Source: Priestia aryabhattai B8W22
GTDB lineage: Bacteria; Bacillota; Bacilli; Bacillales; Bacillaceae_H
Direction: 5' to 3'
NCBI RefSeq assembly: GCF_000956595.1
Contig: NZ_JYOO01000014.1
Location: 61,551-125,550, forward strand
DNA length: 64,000 nucleotides
The translations under genes were made by a program, and so were the position numbers. Positions 34,549-43,014 of this stretch are shown piece after piece. Under the pieces are notes generated by a model that was given only the letters and a program-made list of their open reading frames with translations, was not told the origin of the DNA and did no database searches. The first letter of the stretch is position 1, and every line of letters starts with the position of its first letter.

Positions 34549-35288
34549 TGCACTTCCTCCTGTTCTGCTGCTTGCACCAATGAAATGAAGCGGGGGATTT
34601 GTTCCGGTTCATCGATTGGAAACTCTAAAGCTTTAAAAATCGAATGAGAAAACCCTTTCAAAATATCTTTCCACATTTCATTTGAACCGTTTGATATAGA
34701 GGTTGTTACTAGCTTTCCGCTATTTTTTATTACGTGTTTAATATGAATATAGCCTACAAATGACCTTAGCTTTTTGATTGCTTCCTCAGGTCGTTCCTGT
34801 ACATAAAGCCAGTTACCAATATCAAACGTCATGGAAACAGGAATTTCGTAAGCGTTATCAAAAAATGCGTGCAGAGATGCTATGTTGCCTCCATAACTAG
34901 TTTGATCGTTTTCCACAAATAGATGTAAAGCTGGAAATGCCTGCAATAGCTCCTGCAATTCTCCTATAGGTGATTGTGGCTGATAAAAACCAAGAGAAAC
35001 TTTTACCCACTGAGCGCCAAGTGATACGGCTTCTTCAAGAATAGATTTTAATTCTTGTTTGTTTAACTCTCCCTTTTCTTTCCACAGTTCGATTGGAGCC
35101 GAATATACTGTAAAAAGCGGATATCTTTTTAATTCTTCGGCAATAAGCTCAATCTCTTGATCTACTTTTTTCATTAACTCTCTTCGAATTTCCACTCCAT
35201 GTACTTGCTGTTCATATATTCTCCCAATCATGGTGTGCTGAGAGCTTGTCGTTTCAAATGCATTTAAAGGAATAATGATATGATTCAT
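34545..35288 (-). CDS. Sugar phosphate isomerase/epimerase-like TIM barrel
   Basis: 247 residues, AP endonuclease family 2 / xylose isomerase-like barrel: VHGVEIRRELM, WVKVSLGFYQP, HLFVENDQTSYGGN, VSMTFDIGNWLYV and GYIHIKHV carry the expected metal-binding Glu, Asp and His positions at strand ends. It is the first gene of the kdg operon, directly behind the SigA promoter and KdgR-type operator, so it probably feeds an upstream sugar acid into KDG. The substrate is not known to me, and B. subtilis kdgRKAT has no such gene as I remember it. Confidence 0.75.
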   Translation of the reverse strand: MNHIIIPLNAFETTSSQHTMIGRIYEQQVHGVEIRRELMKKVDQEIELIAEELKRYPLFTVYSAPIELWKEKGELNKQELKSILEEAVSLGAQWVKVSLGFYQPQSPIGELQELLQAFPALHLFVENDQTSYGGNIASLHAFFDNAYEIPVSMTFDIGNWLYVQERPEEAIKKLRSFVGYIHIKHVIKNSGKLVTTSISNGSNEMWKDILKGFSHSIFKALEFPIDEPEQIPRFISLVQAAEQEEVQ

Positions 35289-35325
35289 AAATCGACCTAC
35301 CTTTCTTATTATACTAGCTAACCAC

Positions 35326-35345
35326 TTACTAAACCGGTTTAGTAA
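35326..35345 (-). promoter_or_regulatory. KdgR-type operator upstream of the kdg operon
   Basis: TTACTAAACCGGTTTAGTAA, a perfect 20-bp palindrome; its inner 18 bp equal the hxlAB operator. It lies just downstream of the -10 box, where bound repressor would block transcription. Confidence 0.8.
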
Positions 35346-35359
35346 ATCGATTTATCTAA

Positions 35360-35388
35360 ATTATAAAACTATTGAAAGCGCTTTTCAA
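35360..35388 (-). promoter_or_regulatory. SigA promoter of the kdg operon with a cre-like site
   Basis: On the minus strand TTGAAA (35383-35388), a 17-bp spacer and TATAAT (35360-35365). The -35 overlaps TTGAAAAGCGCTTTCAA (35372-35388), which resembles a catabolite response element (cre) but has one extra base relative to the usual palindrome, so CcpA control is only a possibility. Confidence 0.7.
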
Positions 35389-35408
35389 GTTTTTTTTATA
35401 AATTATAA

Positions 35409-35447
35409 AAAAAAGAAACAACACAGCGTTATGCCGTGTTGTTTCTT
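35409..35447 (-). terminator. Terminator of the membrane protein gene
   Basis: Stem AAGAAACAACAC / GTGTTGTTTCTT followed by a long T run on the minus strand; it overlaps the stop codon. Confidence 0.85.
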
Positions 35448-36174
35448 AATGATCCTCTGTGCTTTTTACTAAATTGCGATCTTGTTGATAAATATCATAG
35501 ATTAAGAAACTAAAACCATAGTACAAGACCATGATTACAACTGACTTTGTCATGATAAATAAAGCGCCTAGCCCGATACCAACTAACAGCGTCTGGACAC
35601 TCAAACGGTCACGCTGAAAAGCTAGCTGTGATAGGAAATAACCAATACCAATTAAAATAGCCAACACCCATGTATTTTGAATGGCTAATACATAGTGACT
35701 ATATAAATAAAAGCTAGGAAAATAGACGGTGCTTTCTACGAAGCTGGAAATACCGCTGTATGCAAGCCACCACTTTTGCTCTCTTTCTGTTTTAGGAACG
35801 GTTGCCTCAATTGACGTGGGCATCTCCTGTTCCACAAAAACCGTTTCTCCATGATCTTTCATCCATTGAAGCATAATGGAAAGAATAATAAAGCCTGCAA
35901 AGATTAAAAGCAGCAAATATTCAATCCACGCTGGATACGGAGCCGTCCGGTGAATCGTATCTAGATATACTCCCTGCAACCCTAACATAGAAACTGGAAC
36001 CGCATGGTATACCATCACCGCAATATAAAATAGTAAAATTAGCACATAAAAAAAGAACTGTTCTTTGTAGTAGCGAATTTTTTTGCCTTCTGAAGCAATT
36101 CGCTTAACAGTCACGCTCTCCAAGTACGGACGAATAATGCTTATGATAATAATAAGACACGTAAATACAATCAT
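35446..36174 (-). CDS. Hypothetical membrane protein
   Basis: 242 residues with six to seven hydrophobic segments and a charged central loop (about 110-135, VEQEMPTSIEATVPKTEREQ). The order of segments recalls CPBP-type intramembrane proteins, but the EExxxR and His motifs of that protease family are not recognisable, so no activity is assigned. The ribosome binding site is weak and distant (AAAAGGTG). It lies between the kdg operon and the carotenoid operon and has its own terminator. Confidence 0.6.
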   Translation of the reverse strand: MIVFTCLIIIISIIRPYLESVTVKRIASEGKKIRYYKEQFFFYVLILLFYIAVMVYHAVPVSMLGLQGVYLDTIHRTAPYPAWIEYLLLLIFAGFIILSIMLQWMKDHGETVFVEQEMPTSIEATVPKTEREQKWWLAYSGISSFVESTVYFPSFYLYSHYVLAIQNTWVLAILIGIGYFLSQLAFQRDRLSVQTLLVGIGLGALFIMTKSVVIMVLYYGFSFLIYDIYQQDRNLVKSTEDH

Positions 36175-36306
36175 ATAGTTATGTAATCACCTTTTCAACT
36201 TCGTTATGTAACATGTTTTTCCATCCGCAAGAACAGGTGGTTAACAGCCTCTGTCCTTTCTTATAGTACCAAAAAACTAAACTTTTTGACAATCCTGATT
36301 TATCAA

Positions 36307-37767
36307 TTAGGAAGAGGAAATAAGCGTAGCTACATTGATGCCGCTAATTGTGACCATAGGAGACCCTCCGCCTGGATGAGTCGTTCCTCCTACAAAATAT
36401 AAGTTTTTAACATCTTTTGAGACGTTGCTTGGGCGAAGAAAACTATCCATTTTCCGGTTTGAACTTACTCCATACAAAGCGCCTTTAAATGCCCCAAACG
36501 TTTGTTCAATTTGATATGGAGTAACAATTCGTTCATGTACAAGCGAGGGCTCAATATCTAAACCAAACTGAGAAAGCTTGCGATAGACAACTTCTCTGTA
36601 AGCTTTCATTTCTTCTTGATTCTCTTCTTTTACAGCAGGGGCATTTACTAAAATAAATAAATTGTCACCCGGAGCTACCTTGTTATCGGTATATGAAGAA
36701 TTACAAACGTAAATTGTAGGGTCAGTTGGAAGCGTTTTTTGCTGAAATAGCTCATAGAATTCCTGCTTGTAATTCTGAGAAAAGTACACTTGATGATGAA
36801 TCAGCTGAGAAAAGCGCTTCTTAACTGCTGCCATAATTACATAGGCTGATATGGAAGGCTCAAATTCAGCTGCTTTTTTGTTTTTAAAATGAGGTCTATC
36901 CTGCTCTTTTACGAGTGCCGGATAGGCTTTTAGCAAGTCTCCGTTTACAATAACGATATCCGCGTCTATCTTTTCTTCTCCATTTACTTCCACTCCGACA
37001 GCTCGCTTATTTTTTACTACTATTTCAGTAACGCTGCAGTTTGTATACAGCTTTCCTCCGGCTTTTTGGAACACATGCCCCAGCCCTTTTGCAATTCTAG
37101 TATTTCCTCCTTTTACATAGTACACCCCATCATTCATTTCTAAGTGTCCAATCAGTGAAAACGTAGCGGGCGATGTATAAGGTGAAGATCCGATATAGGT
37201 TGCATATCGATTAAATGCATTTCGAATGTTTTCGTTTCGAAAAAAACGCTGATGAAACGTATCTACTGTTTCAAACGGCCTTACTTGCAGCAATGCTTTT
37301 AATAGAGAAGGGTTTGTGTAATCTTTCCACGATGAAAATGTCCGGTAGAAAAATTGACTTTTTGCAATGTCGTATATTCTTTTTACTTCTTTTAAATAGG
37401 CCGGGTATTGCTCCGCAGCAAAGGGATCGAGACGTTCAAGCTGCTGAATCATTTTTCGTTCATCGATAGACATGGAAAATTGTGAGCCATCGGTAAAAAA
37501 ATTATTTGTATGATGCGTTAGTTTGACAAGAGGCATATAGTCTTCTGCACGTTCGCCCGCTTGCTCAAATAACCACTGAAAAACTTCTGGCATTGTAATG
37601 GTATTAGGCCCGAAATCAAAAGAATATTCTCCTAGCTGCACAGGCATCATTTTTCCTCCTACGTGCTCGTTTTTTTCCACGATTGTGACATCGAACCCTT
37701 TTGTTTGAAGAAGAACTCCTGCAGCTAATCCGCCTAATCCTGCCCCGACAATTAGTACTTTTTTCAT
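36307..37767 (-). CDS. Phytoene desaturase family oxidoreductase (CrtN/CrtNb-like)
   Basis: 486 residues. N-terminal FAD-binding motif KKVLIVGAGLGGLAAGVLLQTKGFDVTIVEKNEHVGGKM; C-terminal family end NLYFVGGTTHPGGGSPMVTISG. Members desaturate or oxidise C30/C40 carotenoids. As the last gene of an operon with a CruF-like protein, a glycosyltransferase and an acyltransferase, it is likelier to be the oxidase/CrtNb-type enzyme than the primary desaturase, but sequence alone does not decide. The ATG follows GGAAAGGAAGG and overlaps the preceding stop by 4 bp. Confidence 0.83.
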   Translation of the reverse strand: MKKVLIVGAGLGGLAAGVLLQTKGFDVTIVEKNEHVGGKMMPVQLGEYSFDFGPNTITMPEVFQWLFEQAGERAEDYMPLVKLTHHTNNFFTDGSQFSMSIDERKMIQQLERLDPFAAEQYPAYLKEVKRIYDIAKSQFFYRTFSSWKDYTNPSLLKALLQVRPFETVDTFHQRFFRNENIRNAFNRYATYIGSSPYTSPATFSLIGHLEMNDGVYYVKGGNTRIAKGLGHVFQKAGGKLYTNCSVTEIVVKNKRAVGVEVNGEEKIDADIVIVNGDLLKAYPALVKEQDRPHFKNKKAAEFEPSISAYVIMAAVKKRFSQLIHHQVYFSQNYKQEFYELFQQKTLPTDPTIYVCNSSYTDNKVAPGDNLFILVNAPAVKEENQEEMKAYREVVYRKLSQFGLDIEPSLVHERIVTPYQIEQTFGAFKGALYGVSSNRKMDSFLRPSNVSKDVKNLYFVGGTTHPGGGSPMVTISGINVATLISSS

Positions 37768-38870
37768 TGATAATGCCTTCCTTTCCATTCATATCCCTGC
37801 TTTTTTCGTTCACGCTTCATAGAATGGTTCATCAGCAGCATCAGCACAATTGCCGACGCCGGCATAGTAAGAAACAAAAGCCCTTTTTGCTGAGCTGACC
37901 GGTCAATTAAAAACCGCTGAAAAAGCATAATGCAAAAAGGAAGAATCCAAAGCATGTTGCCTGTGAATATTCCGGCTATAAAAAAAGGAAGCGGCAGCAC
38001 ATAGTAACAGGTAAAAAAAATGCTCAGTACCCAAACTGCTTTAGCGGATCGGCCTAGACCCACAAAGATATTTTTAGCAAACCCATTCCATACTTCTTCA
38101 GTTGTTTCATACATATGACAGCTAACGTGAGACGTAATATTGGCCAAAATAACGCGCTGTTTCTTTTGCTTAAAAAGCTGGGCTAGATGCACATCTTCTA
38201 CTAGTGAAGATTTAACAGCTTCATGTCCTCCTGCGATCTCATAAGCTTCTTTTTTTATAAACATAAAAGCACCGTGAGCTGCTGAAGCTTTGCTCATCTT
38301 GTTACGGTTCGCTACGACAACCGGTAAATAACTAAAAACAACAACATGCTGCAGAGGAACAACCAATGCTTCTAACCACGTTTTTACGGGAAAACGTGGG
38401 AAACCTGTTAAAAGAGCGGCTTTTGTCGCTTGTGCTGTGGCTAAAGTATGTTCTAGCGTGCGTTCTTTGAGCTGTACATCGGCATCTACAAATAATAAAT
38501 AGTCTCCATTTGCAGCTTGCGACAGCTGGTGACAGGCATGAACTTTTCCGACCCAACCCTCTCTCAGCGCTTTTCCTTCTATGATGGTAAACCTCGGATC
38601 GCCGTGAATTTCTTTCAACAGCTCTGTTCGTGTTTCATCTGTGGACTGATCGTCTAGTATGACACATTCTAGATTGCTATACGTTAATCCTTTAATAGAA
38701 GAAATGATTCGCTTTACATTTCGTTCTTCGTTTCGCATTGGAATCAAAATAGAAATGAGAGGCTGAGGGGTTTTAGAATCCGGCTCGTATCTTTTTAATT
38801 TAGGCATTGCTTGAATATTTACAATGGTTAGAAGCAGCATAAAAATAAATAAAAGCATATAGTAAATCAT
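37764..38870 (-). CDS. Family 2 glycosyltransferase, carotenoid type (CrtQ-like)
   Basis: 368 residues. One N-terminal membrane segment, then a GT-A domain with ISILIPMRNEERNV, VILDDQSTDET, LLFVDADVQL (DxD-like) and EDVHLAQLFKQ; the C-terminus has three to four hydrophobic segments. This is the plan of staphylococcal CrtQ and hydroxycarotenoid glucosyltransferases. The ATG (MIYYML) follows GAAGGTG and overlaps the acyltransferase stop by 4 bp. It likely glycosylates the hydroxylated carotenoid made by the CruF-like enzyme; this is inferred from neighbours. Confidence 0.82.
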   Translation of the reverse strand: MIYYMLLFIFMLLLTIVNIQAMPKLKRYEPDSKTPQPLISILIPMRNEERNVKRIISSIKGLTYSNLECVILDDQSTDETRTELLKEIHGDPRFTIIEGKALREGWVGKVHACHQLSQAANGDYLLFVDADVQLKERTLEHTLATAQATKAALLTGFPRFPVKTWLEALVVPLQHVVVFSYLPVVVANRNKMSKASAAHGAFMFIKKEAYEIAGGHEAVKSSLVEDVHLAQLFKQKKQRVILANITSHVSCHMYETTEEVWNGFAKNIFVGLGRSAKAVWVLSIFFTCYYVLPLPFFIAGIFTGNMLWILPFCIMLFQRFLIDRSAQQKGLLFLTMPASAIVLMLLMNHSMKRERKKQGYEWKGRHYQ

Positions 38871-39580
38871 TCTTTCACCTTCGCTTTCCACCACGTTAAC
38901 CACTCGCTAAGCGTCTTTCGGCCTTTTAATAAAGTCGTAAATTCCTCGTCGTTTTTTTGAATGATTTTTTGTTTTTGATGGTCGAGCTGAGCAGTGACTG
39001 TACCGGCTAGCGTTTTGGTTATATCTTCTCTTACATTGGCTGAGTCGTAAAAAACAGCTTGCCCTACCCAGATAAAAAGCTCCGGTCGCTGATCATGGCA
39101 AAACGTATAATAATATGTAATGGGAATAACTTCAACGTCGGGTTGCTTTTTTAGAAGAAAAGCAGGCCCTTCAGAAAAAGCTAACGGCCTTTTCTCAAGA
39201 TGCTCTTCTTTACCTTGAGGAAAAATAAGCACTGTTTTTTTCTCTTCTAACAGCTTGCTGGCAAACCTTAACGATTCCACTATATGCTTCGGAGACGCTG
39301 CATTTACTGAAAAAGCCCCGATTCGTTGAAAAAAAGAAAAATCCTTCATTCCTTGTTCAGACATCATAGCGTATAGATCTGTTTTTAATACCGCGTTATT
39401 TAAATAAAATGTCACTAAACCGTCCCACCAGCTGGAATGATTAGCAATTAATAACATTTTTTTATCTTTTGGGAGCTCTTCTATATGTAAATGAATACGA
39501 TAAAACTGTTTTTTGAGCTGATATGTGACAAACAGTTGAAAAAAGCGCTCAAATATTGAGTTTTTCTTCGGATAAATCAT
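38867..39580 (-). CDS. PlsC-type acyltransferase of the carotenoid operon
   Basis: 237 residues. The acyltransferase motif HxxxxD is NHSSWWD, and FPQGKEEHLEKRPLAF supplies the second block of lysophosphatidate-acyltransferase-like enzymes. In pigmented bacilli an enzyme of this type adds a fatty acid to glycosyl-carotenoids. It overlaps the next gene in the operon by 4 bp on each side, so translation is probably coupled. An alternative role in phospholipid synthesis is less likely because of the context. Confidence 0.8.
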   Translation of the reverse strand: MIYPKKNSIFERFFQLFVTYQLKKQFYRIHLHIEELPKDKKMLLIANHSSWWDGLVTFYLNNAVLKTDLYAMMSEQGMKDFSFFQRIGAFSVNAASPKHIVESLRFASKLLEEKKTVLIFPQGKEEHLEKRPLAFSEGPAFLLKKQPDVEVIPITYYYTFCHDQRPELFIWVGQAVFYDSANVREDITKTLAGTVTAQLDHQKQKIIQKNDEEFTTLLKGRKTLSEWLTWWKAKVKE

Positions 39581-40344
39581 AAGCGAGTCTCCTTTTTATA
39601 CACAATATAAAGAATAAGAAAAGGAAGCATCGTCAGCCATACCACAAGCCACAGGCCATTTACTAACGCTACAATTACAAACATCATGACGACTGCACTA
39701 TACAAAAACACCATTCTTCTTTCCCATACCGGCTCTTCTTCTTTAGGAACCTTAGCTAAAAAGAAATATACGACCAGCTGAATGAAGAAAGACAGTAAAA
39801 ACCAGCCGGAGAAATTGGATAAAGGAATATTATAATAAAAGCTGTCCCCTTCCCACACCCAATATTGCTTAACAACATAGGCAACGGGATCAATAGCCAA
39901 ATCCATAATAACAGCAAATAGCGAACTAATGACCGCATAGGCAATTCCATGGACAATAAACGGCAGCTCCATACGCTTCATAATTCCGAGAGCTAATATT
40001 CTGCTTGTGATTACGACCATAAACCAAGCCGATCCAATGGTCAGAGGAACGCCCAAGATTTTGGCGCCAAAATCTTTTTCATAATCGTAGGATCCAAATA
40101 AAAATCCATATTTAACACCTAGACTTTCGACATAAATAGATGCGCCTGTCACAAATACCGCAACGACCAGTGCCCGCTTTACTCCATAGGCCTTAGCTAG
40201 ATAAATAAGAGCAAGAAGACTGCTCAAGTGTAAAAAAACAGCATTTGCCCATTCTAACCATGAAGGCAGCAAATCAAAGGAAAGCAAAACGACTCCGCAT
40301 ACGTACCAAACAAGAAAAAAACGATAAATACCATTTGTAATCAT
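39577..40344 (-). CDS. Carotenoid biosynthesis protein, CruF/DUF422-like
   Basis: 255 residues from the ATG after GAAGGTG (MITNGIY); the longer frame has no ribosome binding site. About seven hydrophobic segments. The stretch ESLGVKYGFLFGSYDYEKDFGAKILGVPLTIGSAWFMV and VIMDLAIDPVAY are typical of CruF/DUF422 carotenoid hydratases, which add water at the psi end. It is first in a four-gene operon; a TATAAT (40384-40389, minus strand) lies about 40 bp upstream without an obvious -35. No crtM or primary desaturase is nearby. Confidence 0.82.
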   Translation of the reverse strand: MITNGIYRFFLVWYVCGVVLLSFDLLPSWLEWANAVFLHLSSLLALIYLAKAYGVKRALVVAVFVTGASIYVESLGVKYGFLFGSYDYEKDFGAKILGVPLTIGSAWFMVVITSRILALGIMKRMELPFIVHGIAYAVISSLFAVIMDLAIDPVAYVVKQYWVWEGDSFYYNIPLSNFSGWFLLSFFIQLVVYFFLAKVPKEEEPVWERRMVFLYSAVVMMFVIVALVNGLWLVVWLTMLPFLILYIVYKKETRL

Positions 40345-40525
40345 CGATTCACCTTCTCTCCAACTTCTTTTTATTAAGTTGCTATTATATAAGCTTGTAC
40401 ACATTCTCTCCATTTTCAATGTGCTCTTTTCTACGAGTAAAACGTACTCTCTTAAGATTATGTAAAAATAGCCACTGTTAGTACGTTCCCTAAATAAGAG
40501 ACTTTATTACTTATTTATAAACAAA

Positions 40526-40580
40526 AATAAAATAAACGTCCATTAAAATCTACGGATGAATAGATTGAAATGACGTTTAT
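40526..40580 (-). terminator. Terminator of the small membrane protein gene
   Basis: Arms AAATAAACGTC / GACGTTTATTT around a partly paired 30-nt loop, with T runs. Confidence 0.65.
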
Positions 40581-41038
40581 TTTTTCTTATGTATATACAC
40601 TTCTAATAGCTTTTTGGCAATGAGTCCAATAACCAGTCCCGGTACAACAGACAGCATAGGGAGCCAAATTGGGCCTATAAAAACACCGTTGATGGTTGTC
40701 ACTGAGGAATACATAATGCCTACTGTAACAAAATAAGCACAGGAGACAAAAGGAATAAATGTAAATCTCGATGCGCCATTTTCTGCTTCTTTAACAGCAT
40801 CCCAAATTGCAAAAAAATATAAACATGGATAAAACATTAACCACTGCATGTTCATTACCTCTAGGGATTGTCTTGTTTCCCCTAAAAAGCTTAAGCGAAT
40901 GCCTTCATTAAAATTTGCGCCCATATTAATGAGAAATTCAAGTACAATAAACAAAATTCCTTTTATATGTTTTTTGTTTAGTAATTGTCCAAAGCCCGGC
41001 AACGCAATGCTCCATAAAAGAGCTTCTAGTCTAGTCAC
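40577..41038 (-). CDS. Hypothetical membrane protein
   Basis: 153 residues with four hydrophobic segments. The N-terminus WSIALPGFGQLLNKKHIKGILFIVLEFLIN resembles the glycine-turn start of TM2-like and related small membrane families (P-G-x-G-Q followed by a repeated G-hydrophobic helix), but the second half does not. The start is GTG with a weak GGATAG. It stands alone between the carotenoid operon and ureH. Function unknown. Confidence 0.65.
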   Translation of the reverse strand: MTRLEALLWSIALPGFGQLLNKKHIKGILFIVLEFLINMGANFNEGIRLSFLGETRQSLEVMNMQWLMFYPCLYFFAIWDAVKEAENGASRFTFIPFVSCAYFVTVGIMYSSVTTINGVFIGPIWLPMLSVVPGLVIGLIAKKLLEVYIHKKK

Positions 41039-41310
41039 GTTCTATCCTAACATTTTGACTTATAAAAGAACTCCACAGCATGATATCAGTAGAAATTTTG
41101 TCCATAGTTATCAACCTCACAATAATTTACTTATAGTTTTTGTAAATGTAAAATTTTTATACTACATCTTCTTTAATATTTGTAACTTATTGTAAATTGA
41201 TAAATGGTTTAGCTATTCGATCAGATATCTTTGTTTAGAATTTTCTGTTTATTAAAACAAAAGCGTGCGATATACTAGTTTTATACGTACGAAAGGATGA
41301 GAAAGCTGAC

Positions 41311-41949
41311 ATGGAAACAAGTTTTTTTTCAATTTTAATACTAGGGTTTTTTTTAGGAATCAAGCATGCTCTAGAACCAGATCATATTATCGCTGTATCA
41401 ACCATTGCTTCAAAAAGTAAAAAGCTGTGGCGCTCTTCGCTTGCAGGAGTATACTGGGGGATTGGTCATACGCTTACGCTGTTTATTTTTGGCATGATTT
41501 TAATAGTGTTAAAAAGCAGTATTTCTGAACGCATGAGCATGTCGCTTGAATTTTTAGTGGGCATTATGCTCGTTTACCTCGGTTTTACATCGTTTCTGTC
41601 TTACAAAAAACAAGTGCATACGCATCACGAAAAAACGTCTTACTTAAAGTCATTAGGCATTGGCTTTGTTCATGGACTGGCCGGAAGCGCAGCGATGGTT
41701 GTAGTAACGATGAGCACCGTTACTCACGTATGGCAAGGTGCTCTATATATTATCATTTTTGGAATCGGCACTTGTCTTGGCATGCTGTTATTTACAACGG
41801 TTATTGGGATTCCATTCGTTACAACTAAAAAGCAAGTGACGTTAAATCGCTGCTTAATGCAGGTAACAGGCGCTGTCAGCATTATATTTGGCCTTTATTA
41901 TATGTATAATTTAGGTGTAAGCGACGGATTATTTAGTCTGTGGTTTTAA
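41311..41949 (+). CDS. ureH: UreH, nickel transporter-like membrane protein
   Basis: 212 residues with six hydrophobic segments. The first helix carries GIKHALEPDHIIAV, the HxxxxDH metal motif of the NicO/RcnA-HoxN superfamily, and a second motif GFVHGLAGSAAMVV follows; HTHHEK in the loop adds possible metal ligands. It converges on ureD at the end of the urease operon, so nickel supply to urease is the likely task. GAAAGGATGAG lies ahead of the ATG. The stop codon is one base from a repeat element. Confidence 0.85.
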   Translation: METSFFSILILGFFLGIKHALEPDHIIAVSTIASKSKKLWRSSLAGVYWGIGHTLTLFIFGMILIVLKSSISERMSMSLEFLVGIMLVYLGFTSFLSYKKQVHTHHEKTSYLKSLGIGFVHGLAGSAAMVVVTMSTVTHVWQGALYIIIFGIGTCLGMLLFTTVIGIPFVTTKKQVTLNRCLMQVTGAVSIIFGLYYMYNLGVSDGLFSLWF

Positions 41950-41950
41950 C

Positions 41951-42204
41951 AGAGAATGAAACATAATGAAAACAATTCAATCTAAAGACGAATAAGTAGG
42001 ATAAATGATCTGGACTGCTTGTTCCACAGCTGTTGATTTCTGTGCAAAACGCCGCTTTGTCCTCTAATCAACGGCTAGAAGGAACTACATACAGGAAACC
42101 TACGTTCACCCTACTAATAAAAAAATCCGAACGAATTTGATTCTCTATCAAGAGTCCAGCTCGTTCGGATTTTTCTTCAACTACTATACTTTTGTACAGG
42201 CACT
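41951..42204 (+). repeat. Intergenic element copy 5 (about 255 bp, diverged)
   Basis: Left end AGAGAATGAAACATAATGAA; right end CTTTTGTACAGGCACTTT, both decayed relative to copies 1 and 3. It keeps the core CTAATCAACGGCTAGAAGGA and GAAACCTACGTTCACC and a hairpin AATCCGAACGA / TCGTTCGGATT that terminates ureD. It occupies exactly the gap between the ureH and ureD stop codons. Confidence 0.78.
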
Positions 42205-43014
42205 TTAATACTTACGCAAAAGTGATACTTCAGCTTTTAATAACTCCTGCCGGAACAACCCGTATACTTTGGCGATTATCTCTTCAACTTTTTGTGTACT
42301 AGCAGCTAGTATTCGAATAGCACATCCGGAAATCGGAAGTGCGGAAGCTCCTGCTTTACAGACTGCCTCTTCGCACAGCTGATGTACTTTCGCTATAAAT
42401 GCGTCGTCGGCGTTTGGATGAACAATGATAATCGATCCAAAATGAGTATACCCTTCCATTTTCATCATGCCGCGCAAATGGTTTTCTGGATTCAAGTATA
42501 AGTGATCGTATACCTTCAGCTGCTTGTTTACATACAGTTTAAGCTTGGAACGCATAGAGGTATATTGAAACAGCTGCCCATCCGGCGACCACCCCGGGGT
42601 GATGCTGTCGCACATAAATAAAGCAGCGTTTTCTGCCATATGAACCGTTATTTCTTGGACAAATGCAGCATTTTCATACAAAATAAGCGGGTCTGGTATA
42701 TATTCCATGATGGATTGTTCTTCAAGGGTTATATAAGTTTCTTGTAAAACAGCTTCGTTCGGTGTTTTGTACACCTTTGTCGCAGATTGAGTAGTAGCCG
42801 TCAGCTGAGCATTTTTCTCTACCGTTATCATCGTTTTATATTTGTCTCCGCTCACGTATCCTCCGCCTACGTGAAGCATATAAACAAAAGGTGATTCAGG
42901 AGTCATGTAAATAGGTCTGGCAACTTTGAAAGCACCGTAATGGTACGTATCTTTAATAACGGTTCGCTTACTGTTTCTTTCTGCTCGAAGCTCTAAATAA
43001 CCCGTGTAGCTCAT
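42205..43014 (-). CDS. ureD: Urease accessory protein UreD
   Basis: 269 residues, standard length. UreD is the scaffold that binds apo-urease and recruits UreF and UreG for nickel insertion. Family features: [51 protein letters not shown] and [16 protein letters not shown]. It is the last gene of the operon and overlaps ureG by 4 bp. Transcription should stop at the hairpin of the adjoining repeat element. Confidence 0.93.
   Translation of the reverse strand: MSYTGYLELRAERNSKRTVIKDTYHYGAFKVARPIYMTPESPFVYMLHVGGGYVSGDKYKTMITVEKNAQLTATTQSATKVYKTPNEAVLQETYITLEEQSIMEYIPDPLILYENAAFVQEITVHMAENAALFMCDSITPGWSPDGQLFQYTSMRSKLKLYVNKQLKVYDHLYLNPENHLRGMMKMEGYTHFGSIIIVHPNADDAFIAKVHQLCEEAVCKAGASALPISGCAIRILAASTQKVEEIIAKVYGLFRQELLKAEVSLLRKY

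Noticed and set aside
35372..35388. A firm CcpA cre site in the kdg promoter
   Set aside because: The core is palindromic-like but one base longer than the cre consensus, so it is mentioned only as cre-like.
36231..36258. Imperfect palindrome around GGTTAACAGCC between the membrane protein and carotenoid genes as a terminator
   Set aside because: The arms are short and broken, and no T run follows on either strand.
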